DNA from: Candidatus Brocadia sapporoensis
Lineage (GTDB): Bacteria > Planctomycetota > Brocadiia > Brocadiales > Brocadiaceae
Direction of reading: 5' to 3'
DNA: 32,210 nucleotides
Assembly (NCBI RefSeq): GCF_001753675.2
Contig: NZ_MJUW02000096.1
Coordinates: 1-32,210 of the forward strand
A model generated the notes under the pieces. It ran no database searches, was not told the DNA's origin, and was given only the letters and a program-made list of their open reading frames with translations. This document shows, one piece after another, positions 1 through 8,797 of the stretch (positions are counted from its first letter, which is position 1; every line of letters starts with the position of its first letter). A program made the translations under genes and the position numbers.

Positions 1-108
1 GATACCATGCCACCCCTACAGGGTTAACCGTCATTGCATAACGATATGCTATAATCATGACATCCCTTCGGAATTACAGAATCAATATTTTGTTCACTCA
101 TAGGATTT
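1..108. other. Leader region of the first ORF with a repeat-like box
   Basis: This non-coding stretch contains a TATAAT hexamer near 51-56 that could serve as a -10 element for the gene at 109, but no convincing -35 lies 17 bases upstream. The bases from about 50 to 72 (CTATAATCATGACATCCCTTCGG) closely resemble a second stretch at about 29,950-29,972, so the TATAAT may belong to a dispersed intergenic repeat rather than a promoter. Confidence 0.3.
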
Positions 109-606
109 GTGAGCGAAAGTACGCTGAATAGTTACGATATTATTGCATATAAAATCTATGAAAGTCCGGAAAACATGGGAACAGAGGCAAATTTTCTTGC
201 AGCCACAGAGACCATATCCCAATATATATCAGAAACGTTCAAGGATTTAGATGTATTCAAAGACCATTTATCCCGGCTAGAGAAGAGGGTGAAATCAATT
301 AATCAATTTGCTGACACGGTGTATAATTACTATCAGGATAAACAACCTTTGAGTTTTGACATCGTTAAGAATATGGTTTCTGCGGCAAAAGACATTAACT
401 TAAAAATGATTACGGATATTGTGGCTTATAAAATTTACCAAAGTCCAGAGGATAAAGGTCCAGATCTCAATTTTATATCGGCCGAAACATTTGTTGCCCA
501 GTACCTGTCGGAAAATTTTAAAAATATCCGTGAATTCAGAAGATGTCTTTCTGTCCTTGGCAAAGGGCATTATGCACAGGAGGCATTTGCCGATCTGGTA
601 TATTAA
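109..606 (+). CDS. Hypothetical protein with an internal tandem duplication
   Basis: I do not recognise this 165-residue protein. It starts with GTG and has a weak AGGA-like ribosome site just upstream. It has no signal peptide, membrane segment or cysteine-rich motif, and looks soluble and helical. Two copies of a unit of about 60 residues are visible, at about 9-71 and 104-165. Both share the pattern DI(I/V)AYKIY(E/Q)SPE near the start, then QY(I/L)SE(T/N)FK, then an LS.L segment and FAD(T/L)VY at the end. The second unit ends at the stop codon, so the protein may be complete as a two-repeat protein or be cut from a longer repeat array. Decayed DNA follows immediately downstream, which leaves open that this gene is also a remnant. 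The reading frame is supported mainly by conservation of the repeat pattern at protein level. Confidence 0.55.
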   Translation: MSESTLNSYDIIAYKIYESPENMGTEANFLAATETISQYISETFKDLDVFKDHLSRLEKRVKSINQFADTVYNYYQDKQPLSFDIVKNMVSAAKDINLKMITDIVAYKIYQSPEDKGPDLNFISAETFVAQYLSENFKNIREFRRCLSVLGKGHYAQEAFADLVY

Positions 607-624
607 GTATTATTGCCAAAAGAA

Positions 625-1675
625 AAAATAATACGACGTTTGATAATCATGTTGTTCAAAGGTTTGTACGGATGGCAAAAAATATACGCACGAAATTTCC
701 TGGCTCTAATGCAATCCAATACCTGGAAAGGGAAAAAAGTTTGTCTCGCCATCCTCAGCAAAAAGCTATCCCTTAGTAGTAAAAAATGCAAAAGGTATGG
801 ATATTGCCGATGTAGACAATAATGCCTTCCTTGGTTTTACTGCAAGTGTCGCTGTTTATAATACCGGACACAGTCACAATCAGATCGTTTCAGCAATCAA
901 TAGCCAGGCAGAAACCCTTGTTTATATGTCAGGTACGATTTTTATAATCCCCTCCATATCGAGCTGGCAGAAAATCTTTCTGCAATTTGTTCCGGACCTT
1001 ACACAAAAAAGTCTTCTTCGGAAACCTGGCGTGGAATCTGTAGAGGCTGCATTTAAATTGGCACGTTACTACATAAGGCGTTATATCAATTAACACACGA
1101 GTATAATAGCCTCTGTGTAGCCGATGAGGTGCAATCAGGCATGAGTCGCACAGTAAAGATGTTTGTCTGTGAACGCTTTAACATTATTCCTGATATTATT
1201 GCCCTTGCAAAGGGAATTGCATCAGGACTCCCCTTGTCTGCCACAGTTGCTCGGGAAGAATTATGAATTGGGTTCCCGGCAGTCATAAAAGCACCTTTGG
1301 AGGAAGTCCCGTCAGTTATCAAACTGCATTCTCCACGATCAAGTTGCTTGAAGACGGGTTTGTTGGTAATGCTGCGAAACAAGGCACTTATCTGATGCAA
1401 GAATCAAAGAAATTAGAGCGTGCCTATCCTATTATCAGTGATGTCAGGGGAGCCAGGACTTATGTTTGCCGTTGAAATAGTAAAAAGACAAAGAAATGAA
1501 GGCGTACGTATCGGAAGAGCGTGAAAGTGTTGGCCAGAAGGCGTTCTCAAATGGATTGTTACTCTTGGGCTGTGGGTGCAGTGCCATCCGTTTCTGTTCG
1601 TCATTGATTCTTTCAAAAGAGGATGCAGATATTGCTTTGCCCATATTTGAAGAGTGTCTGAAAGAAACCATGTAA
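625..1675 (+). pseudogene. Decayed class III PLP aminotransferase (acetylornithine/4-aminobutyrate aminotransferase type)
   Basis: All three forward frames are needed to follow this protein. Pieces resembling class III aminotransferases appear in the right order: an N-terminal FPGSNAIQYLER segment, then DIADVDNNAFLGF and VYNTGHSHNQIV, SVEAAFKLARYY, VADEVQSGMSRT, the PLP-lysine region LAKGIASGLPLSA, then WVPGSHKSTFGG and a C-terminal tail ending at 1675. Frame changes occur near 770, 937, 1010, 1025, 1260 and 1450. Between ARYY (about 1076) and the DEVQSG segment (about 1125), roughly 100 codons expected in this family are missing, including the central cofactor-binding part. The gene cannot make a working enzyme. 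Functional relatives transfer an amino group from ornithine- or GABA-like substrates with pyridoxal phosphate. The substrate of the ancestor cannot be read from this remnant. Confidence 0.85.
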
Positions 1676-1751
1676 AATGTTTTTTCCCAGGCCATCGGCT
1701 ATTTTGGTGAAAACAGGTATACGTACTATGTCATCCCAACCGACTATTTCC

Positions 1752-1780
1752 TTGATAAATATTTCTTATCTTTTTATACT
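1752..1780 (+). promoter_or_regulatory. Sigma-70-like promoter for the S41 protease
   Basis: The -35 element TTGATA (1752-1757) and the -10 element TATACT (1775-1780) are separated by 17 bases, each matching the consensus at five of six positions. Transcription would start near 1787, giving a leader of about 36 nt before the ATG at 1823. The fit is by sequence only. Confidence 0.55.
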
Positions 1781-1822
1781 TACGGTTCAATAAAATTATT
1801 TATAAACCGAAAGGGATTACGC

Positions 1823-4800
1823 ATGAAATTAAAATTTACATCAAGCCATGTGAAGTATTTACTCTTTACCTTATTTTCAATCACCTTCTCTTTTCTAAGT
1901 CTTACAAAAACCTTTGGACTGGAGCCGCGTTCTGAAAAACGAACAGAAAAAGAAGAACGCAACTATAAGTTTCGCTTGCCCGGGATTGTTAGCTCTTATG
2001 TCAATCGGCTGTATGTGGACCCCGAGCGCATAAAATCGGTAGAAATGCTTAAAGAGGCGCTTGCGTGGGAAGAAAGGATTGTCCCTGAGGTATTAGCAGA
2101 CTTTTCAGAAAATACCAATACCGAAAAGATAACGGTGGATGATATTTCAAAAACGTTTGATTTGTCAAAAATTCACCGAACAAAAGACATGGTCGAGATA
2201 CTCCACGATGCCCTGTCGTTTATTAATACAAATCGCCCGCCATCTGAGATCATTACTGCCAGTGATATCGAATATACTGCGATTAATGGCATGCTCACTC
2301 AACTTGATCCGCACTCTATCATTTTGCCGCCAAAGGAGTTTGACGAATTTAGGATCGGTACTACAGGCAAGTTCGGCGGACTCGGCATGGTAGTTGGCTT
2401 GCGAGATGGTGTACTTACGGTAATATCGCCGATTGATGGCACTCCTGCTGCACGGGCTGCCATGAAGGCTGGAGATAAAATTGTTGAAATTGATGGTGAG
2501 TCTACCGTCAACATGAATCTTACGGAATCTGTTGGAAAACTACGCGGTGACCCGGGGACTACCGTAACGCTTTCCGTTTTAACGGAAAAGGTGGCTCAAT
2601 CAAAAGAGGTTGTTTTGAAACGGGAGATTATTGTTATTCCGACGGTGGAATCCGCATCGCTGGATGGGGATTTGGGCTATATAAAAATACGAAATTTTCA
2701 GGATGATACATCGCAGATGCTTAGCGATCACCTGAAACGTCTCAAATCATCCGGCAAAAAACTCAAGGGGTTAATCATTGACCTAAGAAACAATTCCGGG
2801 GGTCTGTTAGATCAGGCCATAGAAGTTGCGGATAAATTTCTTGAAAGAGGGGCGATCGTTATTACGGTTGGTCCGAGCGGTCATCCCAGAGAGGTCGCTG
2901 AAGCCAGAAAAACCGATACAGACGAAGCCCCGTATCCGATTGTGGTGCTTGTTGATGCGGGAAGTGCTTCCGGCGCCGAAATTGTTGCCGGAGCGCTTAA
3001 GGAGAACGATCGGGCCATTATTGTCGGCGACAGGAGCTTTGGCAAAGGTTCTGTGCAGCAACTCATTGAGCTTATGGATGGCTCTGCATTAAAATTAACC
3101 ATAGCCAAATATCTTACCCCATTATCCACAGATATTCAGTCGGTTGGTATTACTCCTGATATTAAGCTTATTCCTGCAACCGTTACAAAGGATCACATCA
3201 ACCTCTTTCGGGGTATCGTTGCCCTTCGCGAAGAGGACCTCAAACAGCATCTTGATGAACATCGAAAAGATGAGACACCGTTTGCTACTCTGAAATATTA
3301 TCTAGAAACCAAGGAAAAAGACAAGGACAGAGATAAGGATAAGGATAAACCGGAAGAATTGGAAGAGGAGACGGGGGATCCCTATAAACTGCCAGATTTT
3401 AATACAGATCTTCATATTATCTTCGCCAAAAAACTGCTTGCCAGGGCAAATACATGGCAACGGACCACTTTTTTAGAAAACTCCTCTCCTGTTATCGAAG
3501 AAACTGCAAAGGCCGAAGAAAAGAAAATTGCTCAGGCGCTTCAAAAATTGGATATTGACTGGTCTCCTGGCACAAGTACCGGGACAGTAAAGACGGATAT
3601 TTCTTTTTCTACAATTCCTGCAAACGGTCGGGTGAAGGCTGGAGATAAGATTACCCTTACAATAACGGCTGCAAATGTTGGAGAATCGCCGGTATACCAG
3701 TTACGAGGTATTTCATCGAGCAAGAATGGTCTCTTTGATAAAGTTGAGTTTATTTTGGGGAAAATAGATGCAAGAGGTACACGGTCGTATTCCACAACTA
3801 TAGAAATTCCTAAGGGTGCACTTGATAGGGAAGACGAGGTCGTCATTAAGTTTGAAGAATTGAACCAGCATAATCCGAAGGACGTTAAACTGAATATCAT
3901 TACCGAGGCGTTACCACGACCTCTTTTTGCCTATTCATATCAGATTCTGGATACCGTAAAGAACTCGTCGAAAAATAATGGAGATGGCTTGATACAACGC
4001 GGAGAGGATATTGAAGTGCTCGTATCCGTGAAAAACATCGGAGAGGGTGTATCTGAAAAAAATGTAATATCGGTAAGGGATCTCAGTAACAAAGAAATTT
4101 TTGTAAAAAATGGTAGGGCAGAAATAGGAGCGCTCAATCCGGGAGAGATGAAAGAAGCATCCCTTTCATTTTTTATAAAAGAAACGGTGTCGTCGGACAA
4201 ATTCAGCATGGACATGATCATTTCCGATATGGTCTTCGGGACGTTTTTAACCAGCAAACTCACATTTCCTATTATAGCAAACAAGCAGAAGATCGTGCAA
4301 ACTTCTGGTCTTTTGAAAGTTGAAAGGAATTATACACCACTCTACGGTGGAGCGTCGTTTGACTCGCCGGTGTTATCCATGCTGAAGGAGGGAACTATTT
4401 TGATGGGAGATGCAAAACTTTCCGATTGGTTTCGTATAACGCTTGCAAAGAACCGGGATGGTTGGGTGTCAGCAAAAGATGTTATAGAATTAAAAGAATC
4501 GCGGAGTGTGCCGAGTGCGCCAGAACTTCTTATACAACGGACTCCTCCGACAATAATCCTGAAACAAACCTTATCGAAAATGCTGCTCGGAAACGACCCG
4601 TTAACGCTCTCTGCTGTTATAGAAGATGATGTGCGTGTAAAACATGCATATATCCTGATTAATAATGATAAGGTCTTTTTTAAATCTAATAAGATTCCCG
4701 ACTTAAAAGAATCGAACAGATTTGAAATTAACACCAATCTATCTTTAAAAGAAGGGCCTAATGTAGTGACGATAGTTGCACGTGACGATCATGACCTTGT

Positions 4801-4855
4801 TACTACGAAGTCGTTTGTTGCGACAAGGGGAAGTGTTGTTGCAAATGGACTATAA
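1823..4855 (+). CDS. Secreted C-terminal processing protease (S41, PDZ) with long C-terminal extension
   Basis: This 1010-residue protein is a tail-specific serine protease of the CtpA/Prc family with unusual extra domains. Residues 1-32 form a signal peptide (basic start, hydrophobic core about 11-27). A PDZ domain lies at about 183-255 and the S41 catalytic domain at about 282-450. The catalytic serine is probably S383 in GSASGAEI and the general base K408 in SFGKGSV; the 25-residue spacing matches E. coli Prc. A highly charged Lys/Asp stretch at 497-517 leads to two CARDB-like beta domains (about 590-690 and 700-820), a bacterial SH3 domain (about 829-890) and a final Ig-like domain (about 905-1003). 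Ordinary CtpA proteins end soon after the protease domain. The ATG follows an AAAGGGA ribosome site. The protein probably acts in the periplasm or at the cell surface, where the SH3 domain may bind peptidoglycan. Protease assignment is strong; the role of the C-terminal half is inferred. Confidence 0.92.
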   Translation: MKLKFTSSHVKYLLFTLFSITFSFLSLTKTFGLEPRSEKRTEKEERNYKFRLPGIVSSYVNRLYVDPERIKSVEMLKEALAWEERIVPEVLADFSENTNTEKITVDDISKTFDLSKIHRTKDMVEILHDALSFINTNRPPSEIITASDIEYTAINGMLTQLDPHSIILPPKEFDEFRIGTTGKFGGLGMVVGLRDGVLTVISPIDGTPAARAAMKAGDKIVEIDGESTVNMNLTESVGKLRGDPGTTVTLSVLTEKVAQSKEVVLKREIIVIPTVESASLDGDLGYIKIRNFQDDTSQMLSDHLKRLKSSGKKLKGLIIDLRNNSGGLLDQAIEVADKFLERGAIVITVGPSGHPREVAEARKTDTDEAPYPIVVLVDAGSASGAEIVAGALKENDRAIIVGDRSFGKGSVQQLIELMDGSALKLTIAKYLTPLSTDIQSVGITPDIKLIPATVTKDHINLFRGIVALREEDLKQHLDEHRKDETPFATLKYYLETKEKDKDRDKDKDKPEELEEETGDPYKLPDFNTDLHIIFAKKLLARANTWQRTTFLENSSPVIEETAKAEEKKIAQALQKLDIDWSPGTSTGTVKTDISFSTIPANGRVKAGDKITLTITAANVGESPVYQLRGISSSKNGLFDKVEFILGKIDARGTRSYSTTIEIPKGALDREDEVVIKFEELNQHNPKDVKLNIITEALPRPLFAYSYQILDTVKNSSKNNGDGLIQRGEDIEVLVSVKNIGEGVSEKNVISVRDLSNKEIFVKNGRAEIGALNPGEMKEASLSFFIKETVSSDKFSMDMIISDMVFGTFLTSKLTFPIIANKQKIVQTSGLLKVERNYTPLYGGASFDSPVLSMLKEGTILMGDAKLSDWFRITLAKNRDGWVSAKDVIELKESRSVPSAPELLIQRTPPTIILKQTLSKMLLGNDPLTLSAVIEDDVRVKHAYILINNDKVFFKSNKIPDLKESNRFEINTNLSLKEGPNVVTIVARDDHDLVTTKSFVATRGSVVANGL

Positions 4856-4900
4856 AAACCCCCGTGTCCTCACACAGATATGCATGAGGGGCACAGGGGT
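4851..4900 (-). terminator. Intrinsic terminator of the apr-sat operon
   Basis: The bases 4858-4872 and 4885-4900 form an imperfect GC-rich hairpin. Read on the minus strand, the stem is followed by a TTTTTA tract (4857 back to 4852), as expected for Rho-independent termination of transcripts coming from sat, about 155 bases upstream. On the plus strand there is no T-tract, so it would not be an efficient terminator for the protease gene, whose stop codon it abuts. Confidence 0.6.
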
Positions 4901-4952
4901 GACATGCCGTATATCATTCAGGGCTATGCGACTTATCATGAACGTAAAAAAG

Positions 4953-5010
4953 CTGTCATTGCGAACGAAGGATATCTGTGGTTTAGATTGCTTCGTGCAA
5001 TCGTCCTCGC
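4953..5010. repeat. Partial palindromic intergenic repeat (GTCATTGCGAACGAAG type)
   Basis: The segment begins with GTCATTGCGAACGAAG and continues with AGATTGCTTCGTGCAATCGTCCTCGC. Many bacterial genomes carry a dispersed palindrome of this kind, in which a GTCATTGCGAGCGAAG-like arm is matched by a CTTCGT...CCTCGCAATGAC-like arm. Here the second arm is degraded. It lies between the convergent protease and sat genes. Assignment rests on recalled resemblance to such repeats; no second full copy was found in the window. Confidence 0.35.
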
Positions 5011-5056
5011 ACAAGGATTTTTGTTTACTTCGTTTCTTAGAAAAAAGGTTTTTATC

Positions 5057-6226
5057 CTATTTCAATTTCTGATAATAATCACTCAATATTTTTGCAATCT
5101 CTGGTCTTGTGAATGTTTGAGGCGGAGCTTGTCCTGCGCCGAGCATCCTCCTGACCTCTGTACCACTCAGGATGACGTGGTTGGATGAATCATGAGGGCA
5201 TGTCTTGTAAGAGGCCATACCGCTGCAAGCTTGACAGTAGAAGGTGTGGTCAAAAAATAATGGGGTAATTCCTATCTCCTGAGGATCAAATTCATCGAAG
5301 ATATAATGGGCATCAAATGTGCCGTAATAACTGCCGACGCCCGCATGGTCTCGTCCTACAATGAAATGGGTACAGCCATAATTCTTTCTCACGAGCGCAT
5401 GGAAGATGGCTTCCCTTGGTCCGGCGTACCGCATTGCAGCCGGGAAAACAGACAGCATGGCCCTGTCCTTTGGGTAGTATTTCTCTAAAAGTACCTCATA
5501 ACTCCTGATTCTGACATCTGCCGGTACATCATCACTCTTGGTTTCTCCTACGAGAGGGTGTAACAGGATGGCATCCACGATCTCCAGGGCACATTTCTGG
5601 ATATATTCGTGGGCGCGATGCACGGGATTACGAGTTTGAAAACCAACTACGCGTTTCCAGCCCTTTTTTACAAACGTATCCCTCAATTCTTGAGGATCCA
5701 TCCGGTATGACAAAAAATCAGAAGGCTTTGCCCGATTGACCACACTCACCTTGCCTCCAAGAAGGTATTCTCCCATAGTATAAACATAATCCACGCCAGG
5801 ATGTTTTCTGTCATCAACACCATAAACCTCTAACGATTCTTTGCGTTTGTCATGGTGAAAGATTTCTTCAAGGTGTAAAATTGCAATTACTTCATTGGCC
5901 CGATCTGTCAAAGCAATCTCTTTGCCCGGCTTGAGGCCTTCAGCCTCTTCTTTTGTTGCTGAGAGGACAATCGGAATTGACCACGGCAGCCCATTTGACA
6001 ACCGCATATTGTCCACGACATTGTCATAATCCGCTTTGCACATAAATCCTTCCAGAGGGCTCATTGCTCCAACGGCAATCATATCAAGGTCTGACATCTC
6101 GCGGGAATTTAGCTGGATTTTTTTCATGTCATAATGAGTTGCCTTATCCAACAGTATTTCCCGTTGTTCCGTGGATACAATCCGGTGAATAAGCTTTCCC
6201 CCATGCGGCGCAATGTTTTTAACCAT
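5057..6226 (-). CDS. sat: Sulfate adenylyltransferase (ATP sulfurylase), dissimilatory type
   Basis: Sat interconverts ATP plus sulfate with adenosine 5'-phosphosulfate (APS) plus pyrophosphate in the cytoplasm. At 389 residues it has the usual length of the monofunctional bacterial/archaeal Sat and no APS-kinase domain. The nucleotide-binding motifs [10 protein letters not shown] (197-206) and GRDHAGVG (291-298) are intact. A zinc-binding type cluster is formed by C331, C334, C343 and H350, a feature of Sat from sulfate reducers and sulfur oxidisers. The ATG follows AAGGAGA and AAGGAAAG ribosome sites that overlap the aprB stop region; the gap to aprB is only 6 bases. It is the last gene of the aprA-aprB-sat operon, so it supplies APS to, or drains it from, AprAB. 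The direction of the pathway in the cell cannot be decided from the sequence. Confidence 0.95.
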   Translation of the reverse strand: MVKNIAPHGGKLIHRIVSTEQREILLDKATHYDMKKIQLNSREMSDLDMIAVGAMSPLEGFMCKADYDNVVDNMRLSNGLPWSIPIVLSATKEEAEGLKPGKEIALTDRANEVIAILHLEEIFHHDKRKESLEVYGVDDRKHPGVDYVYTMGEYLLGGKVSVVNRAKPSDFLSYRMDPQELRDTFVKKGWKRVVGFQTRNPVHRAHEYIQKCALEIVDAILLHPLVGETKSDDVPADVRIRSYEVLLEKYYPKDRAMLSVFPAAMRYAGPREAIFHALVRKNYGCTHFIVGRDHAGVGSYYGTFDAHYIFDEFDPQEIGITPLFFDHTFYCQACSGMASYKTCPHDSSNHVILSGTEVRRMLGAGQAPPQTFTRPEIAKILSDYYQKLK

Positions 6227-6232
6227 CTTTCC

Positions 6233-6562
6233 TTAATCTCCTTTCAACCATCGTGTCCGAATAATAAATTCCTCCTGGTGCCCTTCGGCATCCCAGACTG
6301 TCCAAATCGTTTTGTCGCGTTTTAACCGTGCTTTTAAGGAAGAGCCGCTACTGCATATCTGGAAAGGAAGTCTCAGCTCAATCGCCTGTACAGGGCATTC
6401 CTTCACACAACTGGCGCACGTCCAGCAAGCCGACTGGTCACGAATCGCTGCCTTCGTGTTTTCTTTGCGGTAGCACAGATCGCCCGGGCAGATGCGCTCA
6501 CATCGCGCCTCAGGTAATCCTTTGCAACCATTACAGATAGTTTCGTCAATGAAGATGCTCAT
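6233..6562 (-). CDS. aprB: Adenylylsulfate reductase beta subunit, short form
   Basis: This is the iron-sulfur subunit that passes electrons to or from the FAD of AprA during APS/sulfite interconversion. Taking the ATG at 6562, which overlaps the aprA stop as ATGA, gives 109 residues; a GTG at 6568 in the same frame is a less likely start. Two [4Fe-4S] motifs are present: C10..C13.......C21...C25P and C46..C49..C52...C56P. The following beta segment with IWTVWD and FIIRTRW resembles the middle domain of AprB. The protein then ends at RTRWLKGD, whereas classical AprB of sulfate reducers (about 150 residues) continues with a C-terminal arm of about 40-45 residues that wraps around AprA. The missing arm is a real difference, not a frameshift, since sat starts 6 bases later with proper ribosome sites. 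Confidence 0.88.
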   Translation of the reverse strand: MSIFIDETICNGCKGLPEARCERICPGDLCYRKENTKAAIRDQSACWTCASCVKECPVQAIELRLPFQICSSGSSLKARLKRDKTIWTVWDAEGHQEEFIIRTRWLKGD

Positions 6563-8235
6563 GAGCACAAAGGCCTTTCTATCATGAATATTTCATCCGT
6601 TTTTGGATTATAGACAGAATTAACAAATGTAAGCCATCGGCTGTTATCCTTTTCGGGATAATCAAACCGGGTCTGGTAGCATGCCCATCTCGTCTCTTTA
6701 CGGTATATCAGATGTTCTACCAATACCTTTGCGACATCAACCCGGTCGATACATTCCAATGCTTCGACCAGAGAATAATGATTTACGGCAAACAGGTCTT
6801 TCATACGGTCTTTGAGGCCTTTGAGTAATCGCCTTGCTTCCAGTAATCTTTCTTCATGAAGTGCGTAATTCATGGAGATTCCGCCAGCGTATTCATCCAT
6901 AATCTTTTGAAGTCGTTCCCTTGCCTCTGCCGGCGATATACCCGCTTTTTTTGTTAAAGGATGCAAAACCCTGGTTTTTTCCTTCCTGACCACATCTTCA
7001 TCTATAGTTATCAGGGGCACCCCTTTTATATCTTCCAGTGCAGTTGTTGCAGCAATACGCGCCTCAACCCAACTTCCGCTTACGTATTTCTTGGGTGCGC
7101 CCCCTGCTACTTCTCCGGCGGCATAAAGACCGGGGATTGTCGTTCTTCTGTCCTTGTCGATCCAGTACCCCGCCTGACAATGACCACCCACCAGGAAAGG
7201 TTCGGTGCCATAAATTTCCACAGGTTTCTTCCGCGGATTCATCTCTTTTGTTGCCCACAAAAGGATAATCTGAGGATTCATATTTAAAAAATCTTCCTTG
7301 AGTCTTCTCTCTTCCACTTCAGTTAACGTGGTTGTATTCAAAAAACAGGGACCACGGCCAATTTTCTTTTCCTCAACGGTTGCCAGAAGCCTGTGATGTG
7401 TCAGGCACTTATTCCCGCCCCAATGTTTATAATAGCGTTCCAGGTAGTCTTCTCCGCGTGCATTAATCTGTTTCGAATGTGCACCTACGGCGATGGTGCC
7501 AGTTGGCGCATTCACATCCTTTACCCGCAGGGCAATAAATCGATTTTCAAAACTCGTCATTTCTGCCCCAATCCGTATTCCCATAGCATATCCGGTTCCT
7601 GCATTCCAGGGGCAATACCACAGCAGATGCCGTGCTTCCCCTGTGTTATGCGGTTTATAGATACCTGAAGCTCCCCCGGTTGCAACGATTACGGCTTTTG
7701 CCCTGACAACATAAAAGATGCCATCCCGAATTCCGAAGCCAAACGCCCCGCAAACACGGCTATTGTCGTAAATAAAATTGGTTGCCACAACGCGATTAAA
7801 AACCTGGGCGGGTGTTTTTTGCACGGCTTCCGCTAGAATGGGTTTTAACCGTTCGCCAAAAATACGAATACTGCGTTTCCCACGCATCTTATAGGTGCCA
7901 TCTTCATTCTTTTCTATGGGCAACCCCATCTTTTCCACGTCTTTGACTACCTCATTAAGCCCCCGAACAATGCTGTAGACAAGATCCTTTCTGATAATAC
8001 CCTCAAACTGCCGCTCAACATATGCAACATAGGAATCAGGTGTTTGCCCCTCATGTAAGTATGCATTGATGGCATTCAGCCCCATAGCCAGACACCCACT
8101 GCGCTCGATGTGTGCCTTTTCCATGACAACCACCCGGCAGCCGGGAGAATTCTTGTAAATCTCCACTGCAGCAAAACACCCCGCTGCCCCGCCACCAATA
8201 ATCAATATATCAGTATCTATATGTAAAGTGCCCAT
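6559..8235 (-). CDS. aprA: Adenylylsulfate reductase alpha subunit (FAD)
   Basis: AprA is the catalytic flavoprotein that reduces APS to sulfite plus AMP, or runs in reverse in sulfur oxidisers. It belongs to the fumarate reductase/succinate dehydrogenase flavoprotein family. The N-terminal FAD-binding motif GGGAAG is at 14-19, followed by a conserved ERSG segment (44-47). ATGGASGIY (185-193) and GYAMG (215-219) belong to the FAD and capping region, and H352 in VGGHCQAGYW fits the active-site histidine region of AprA. The C-terminal FAD segment is GLYAAGEVAGG (369-379). At 558 residues it is about 80-90 shorter than typical AprA (about 640), in keeping with the shortened AprB. The operon contains no AprM, Qmo or Dsr genes in this window, so the redox partner is unknown. 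A fumarate reductase is the alternative family, but the aprB and sat neighbours settle the call. Confidence 0.93.
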   Translation of the reverse strand: MGTLHIDTDILIIGGGAAGCFAAVEIYKNSPGCRVVVMEKAHIERSGCLAMGLNAINAYLHEGQTPDSYVAYVERQFEGIIRKDLVYSIVRGLNEVVKDVEKMGLPIEKNEDGTYKMRGKRSIRIFGERLKPILAEAVQKTPAQVFNRVVATNFIYDNSRVCGAFGFGIRDGIFYVVRAKAVIVATGGASGIYKPHNTGEARHLLWYCPWNAGTGYAMGIRIGAEMTSFENRFIALRVKDVNAPTGTIAVGAHSKQINARGEDYLERYYKHWGGNKCLTHHRLLATVEEKKIGRGPCFLNTTTLTEVEERRLKEDFLNMNPQIILLWATKEMNPRKKPVEIYGTEPFLVGGHCQAGYWIDKDRRTTIPGLYAAGEVAGGAPKKYVSGSWVEARIAATTALEDIKGVPLITIDEDVVRKEKTRVLHPLTKKAGISPAEARERLQKIMDEYAGGISMNYALHEERLLEARRLLKGLKDRMKDLFAVNHYSLVEALECIDRVDVAKVLVEHLIYRKETRWACYQTRFDYPEKDNSRWLTFVNSVYNPKTDEIFMIERPLCS

Positions 8236-8267
8236 AACACGAAAAATCGAAAATTTACAAAAAAATA

Positions 8268-8296
8268 ATACTACTCATATTTTATTTTTATGTCAA
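8268..8296 (-). promoter_or_regulatory. Promoter of the aprA-aprB-sat operon
   Basis: On the minus strand a perfect -35 TTGACA (8296-8291) is followed after 17 bases by TAGTAT (8273-8268). The spacer and surroundings are strongly AT-rich. The predicted leader to the aprA ATG at 8235 is only about 25 nt and carries no clear Shine-Dalgarno sequence. Confidence 0.55.
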
Positions 8297-8735
8297 TTTC
8301 AAAACGGAATAAAGCACGACTATTTTTCCTTTCGCTGGTTTATATTGATTCAGCGCCGGAATTACCTTTAGGGTACTCAGACTAAACGTTGTCAGAATCG
8401 TAAAGGTGAGGATGAAGAGAAAGGGAATTATCCGAGGGCGCCTTATAAATCGCAACAATAAAATTCCACTCAGAATAAAATATGGCCAGACAGCAAACGA
8501 TGCCTGCAAATGCAGAAGGCAGGCGGGAAGATAGCCCTGCAATCTTTTCAAAAGGAAGTAAAAATAAATTGATAAGCCAGAATAAAAGTGGCGGCTTTTC
8601 TGGATAGGGTATACTATTCAGGTGAGAAACGACAAAATTACAAGATCCTGAAAATTGCATTCAACCTTGCGAAACGAAATTGGCTAAGGAATAATAACTG
8701 CGTATTCTGATGACGAGGGGTTTATGGGTGCAATT
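8288..8735 (-). pseudogene. Remnant of a GT39/ArnT-type membrane glycosyltransferase
   Basis: Two overlapping minus-strand frames carry pieces of a dolichyl-phosphate-mannose mannosyltransferase/ArnT-like protein. One frame has SHLNSIPYPEKPPLLFWLIN and SSRLPSAFAG (about 8430-8625). These match the conserved HLNG.PY.EKPPL and RLPSA.AG pattern of the first loop and second membrane segment. Upstream, SEYAV-like residues near 8710 may come from the DEGEYA region. The second frame has a hydrophobic FILSGILLLRF segment and a C-terminal VIPALNQYKPAKG. Between the two pieces most of the central membrane region is missing and the frame changes. Intact relatives transfer a sugar from a polyprenyl-phosphate donor to lipid A or protein in the inner membrane. 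This copy is non-functional. Confidence 0.7.
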
Positions 8736-8797
8736 CGACGAAATTATTTTTTTAGATTCATCATTCCCTTTTTATCTGTTTATCCAGGTGGATCTAA

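Noticed and set aside
3311-3352. Short tandem GA(C/T)AAG-type repeat in the S41 protease gene
   Set aside because: It simply encodes the charged Lys/Asp linker and stays in frame; no evidence of a phase-variation tract.
6559-8235. Fumarate reductase or succinate dehydrogenase flavoprotein as the identity of AprA
   Set aside because: The two-cluster AprB-type ferredoxin and sat directly downstream and the AprA-like GGHCQAGYW region fit APS reductase.
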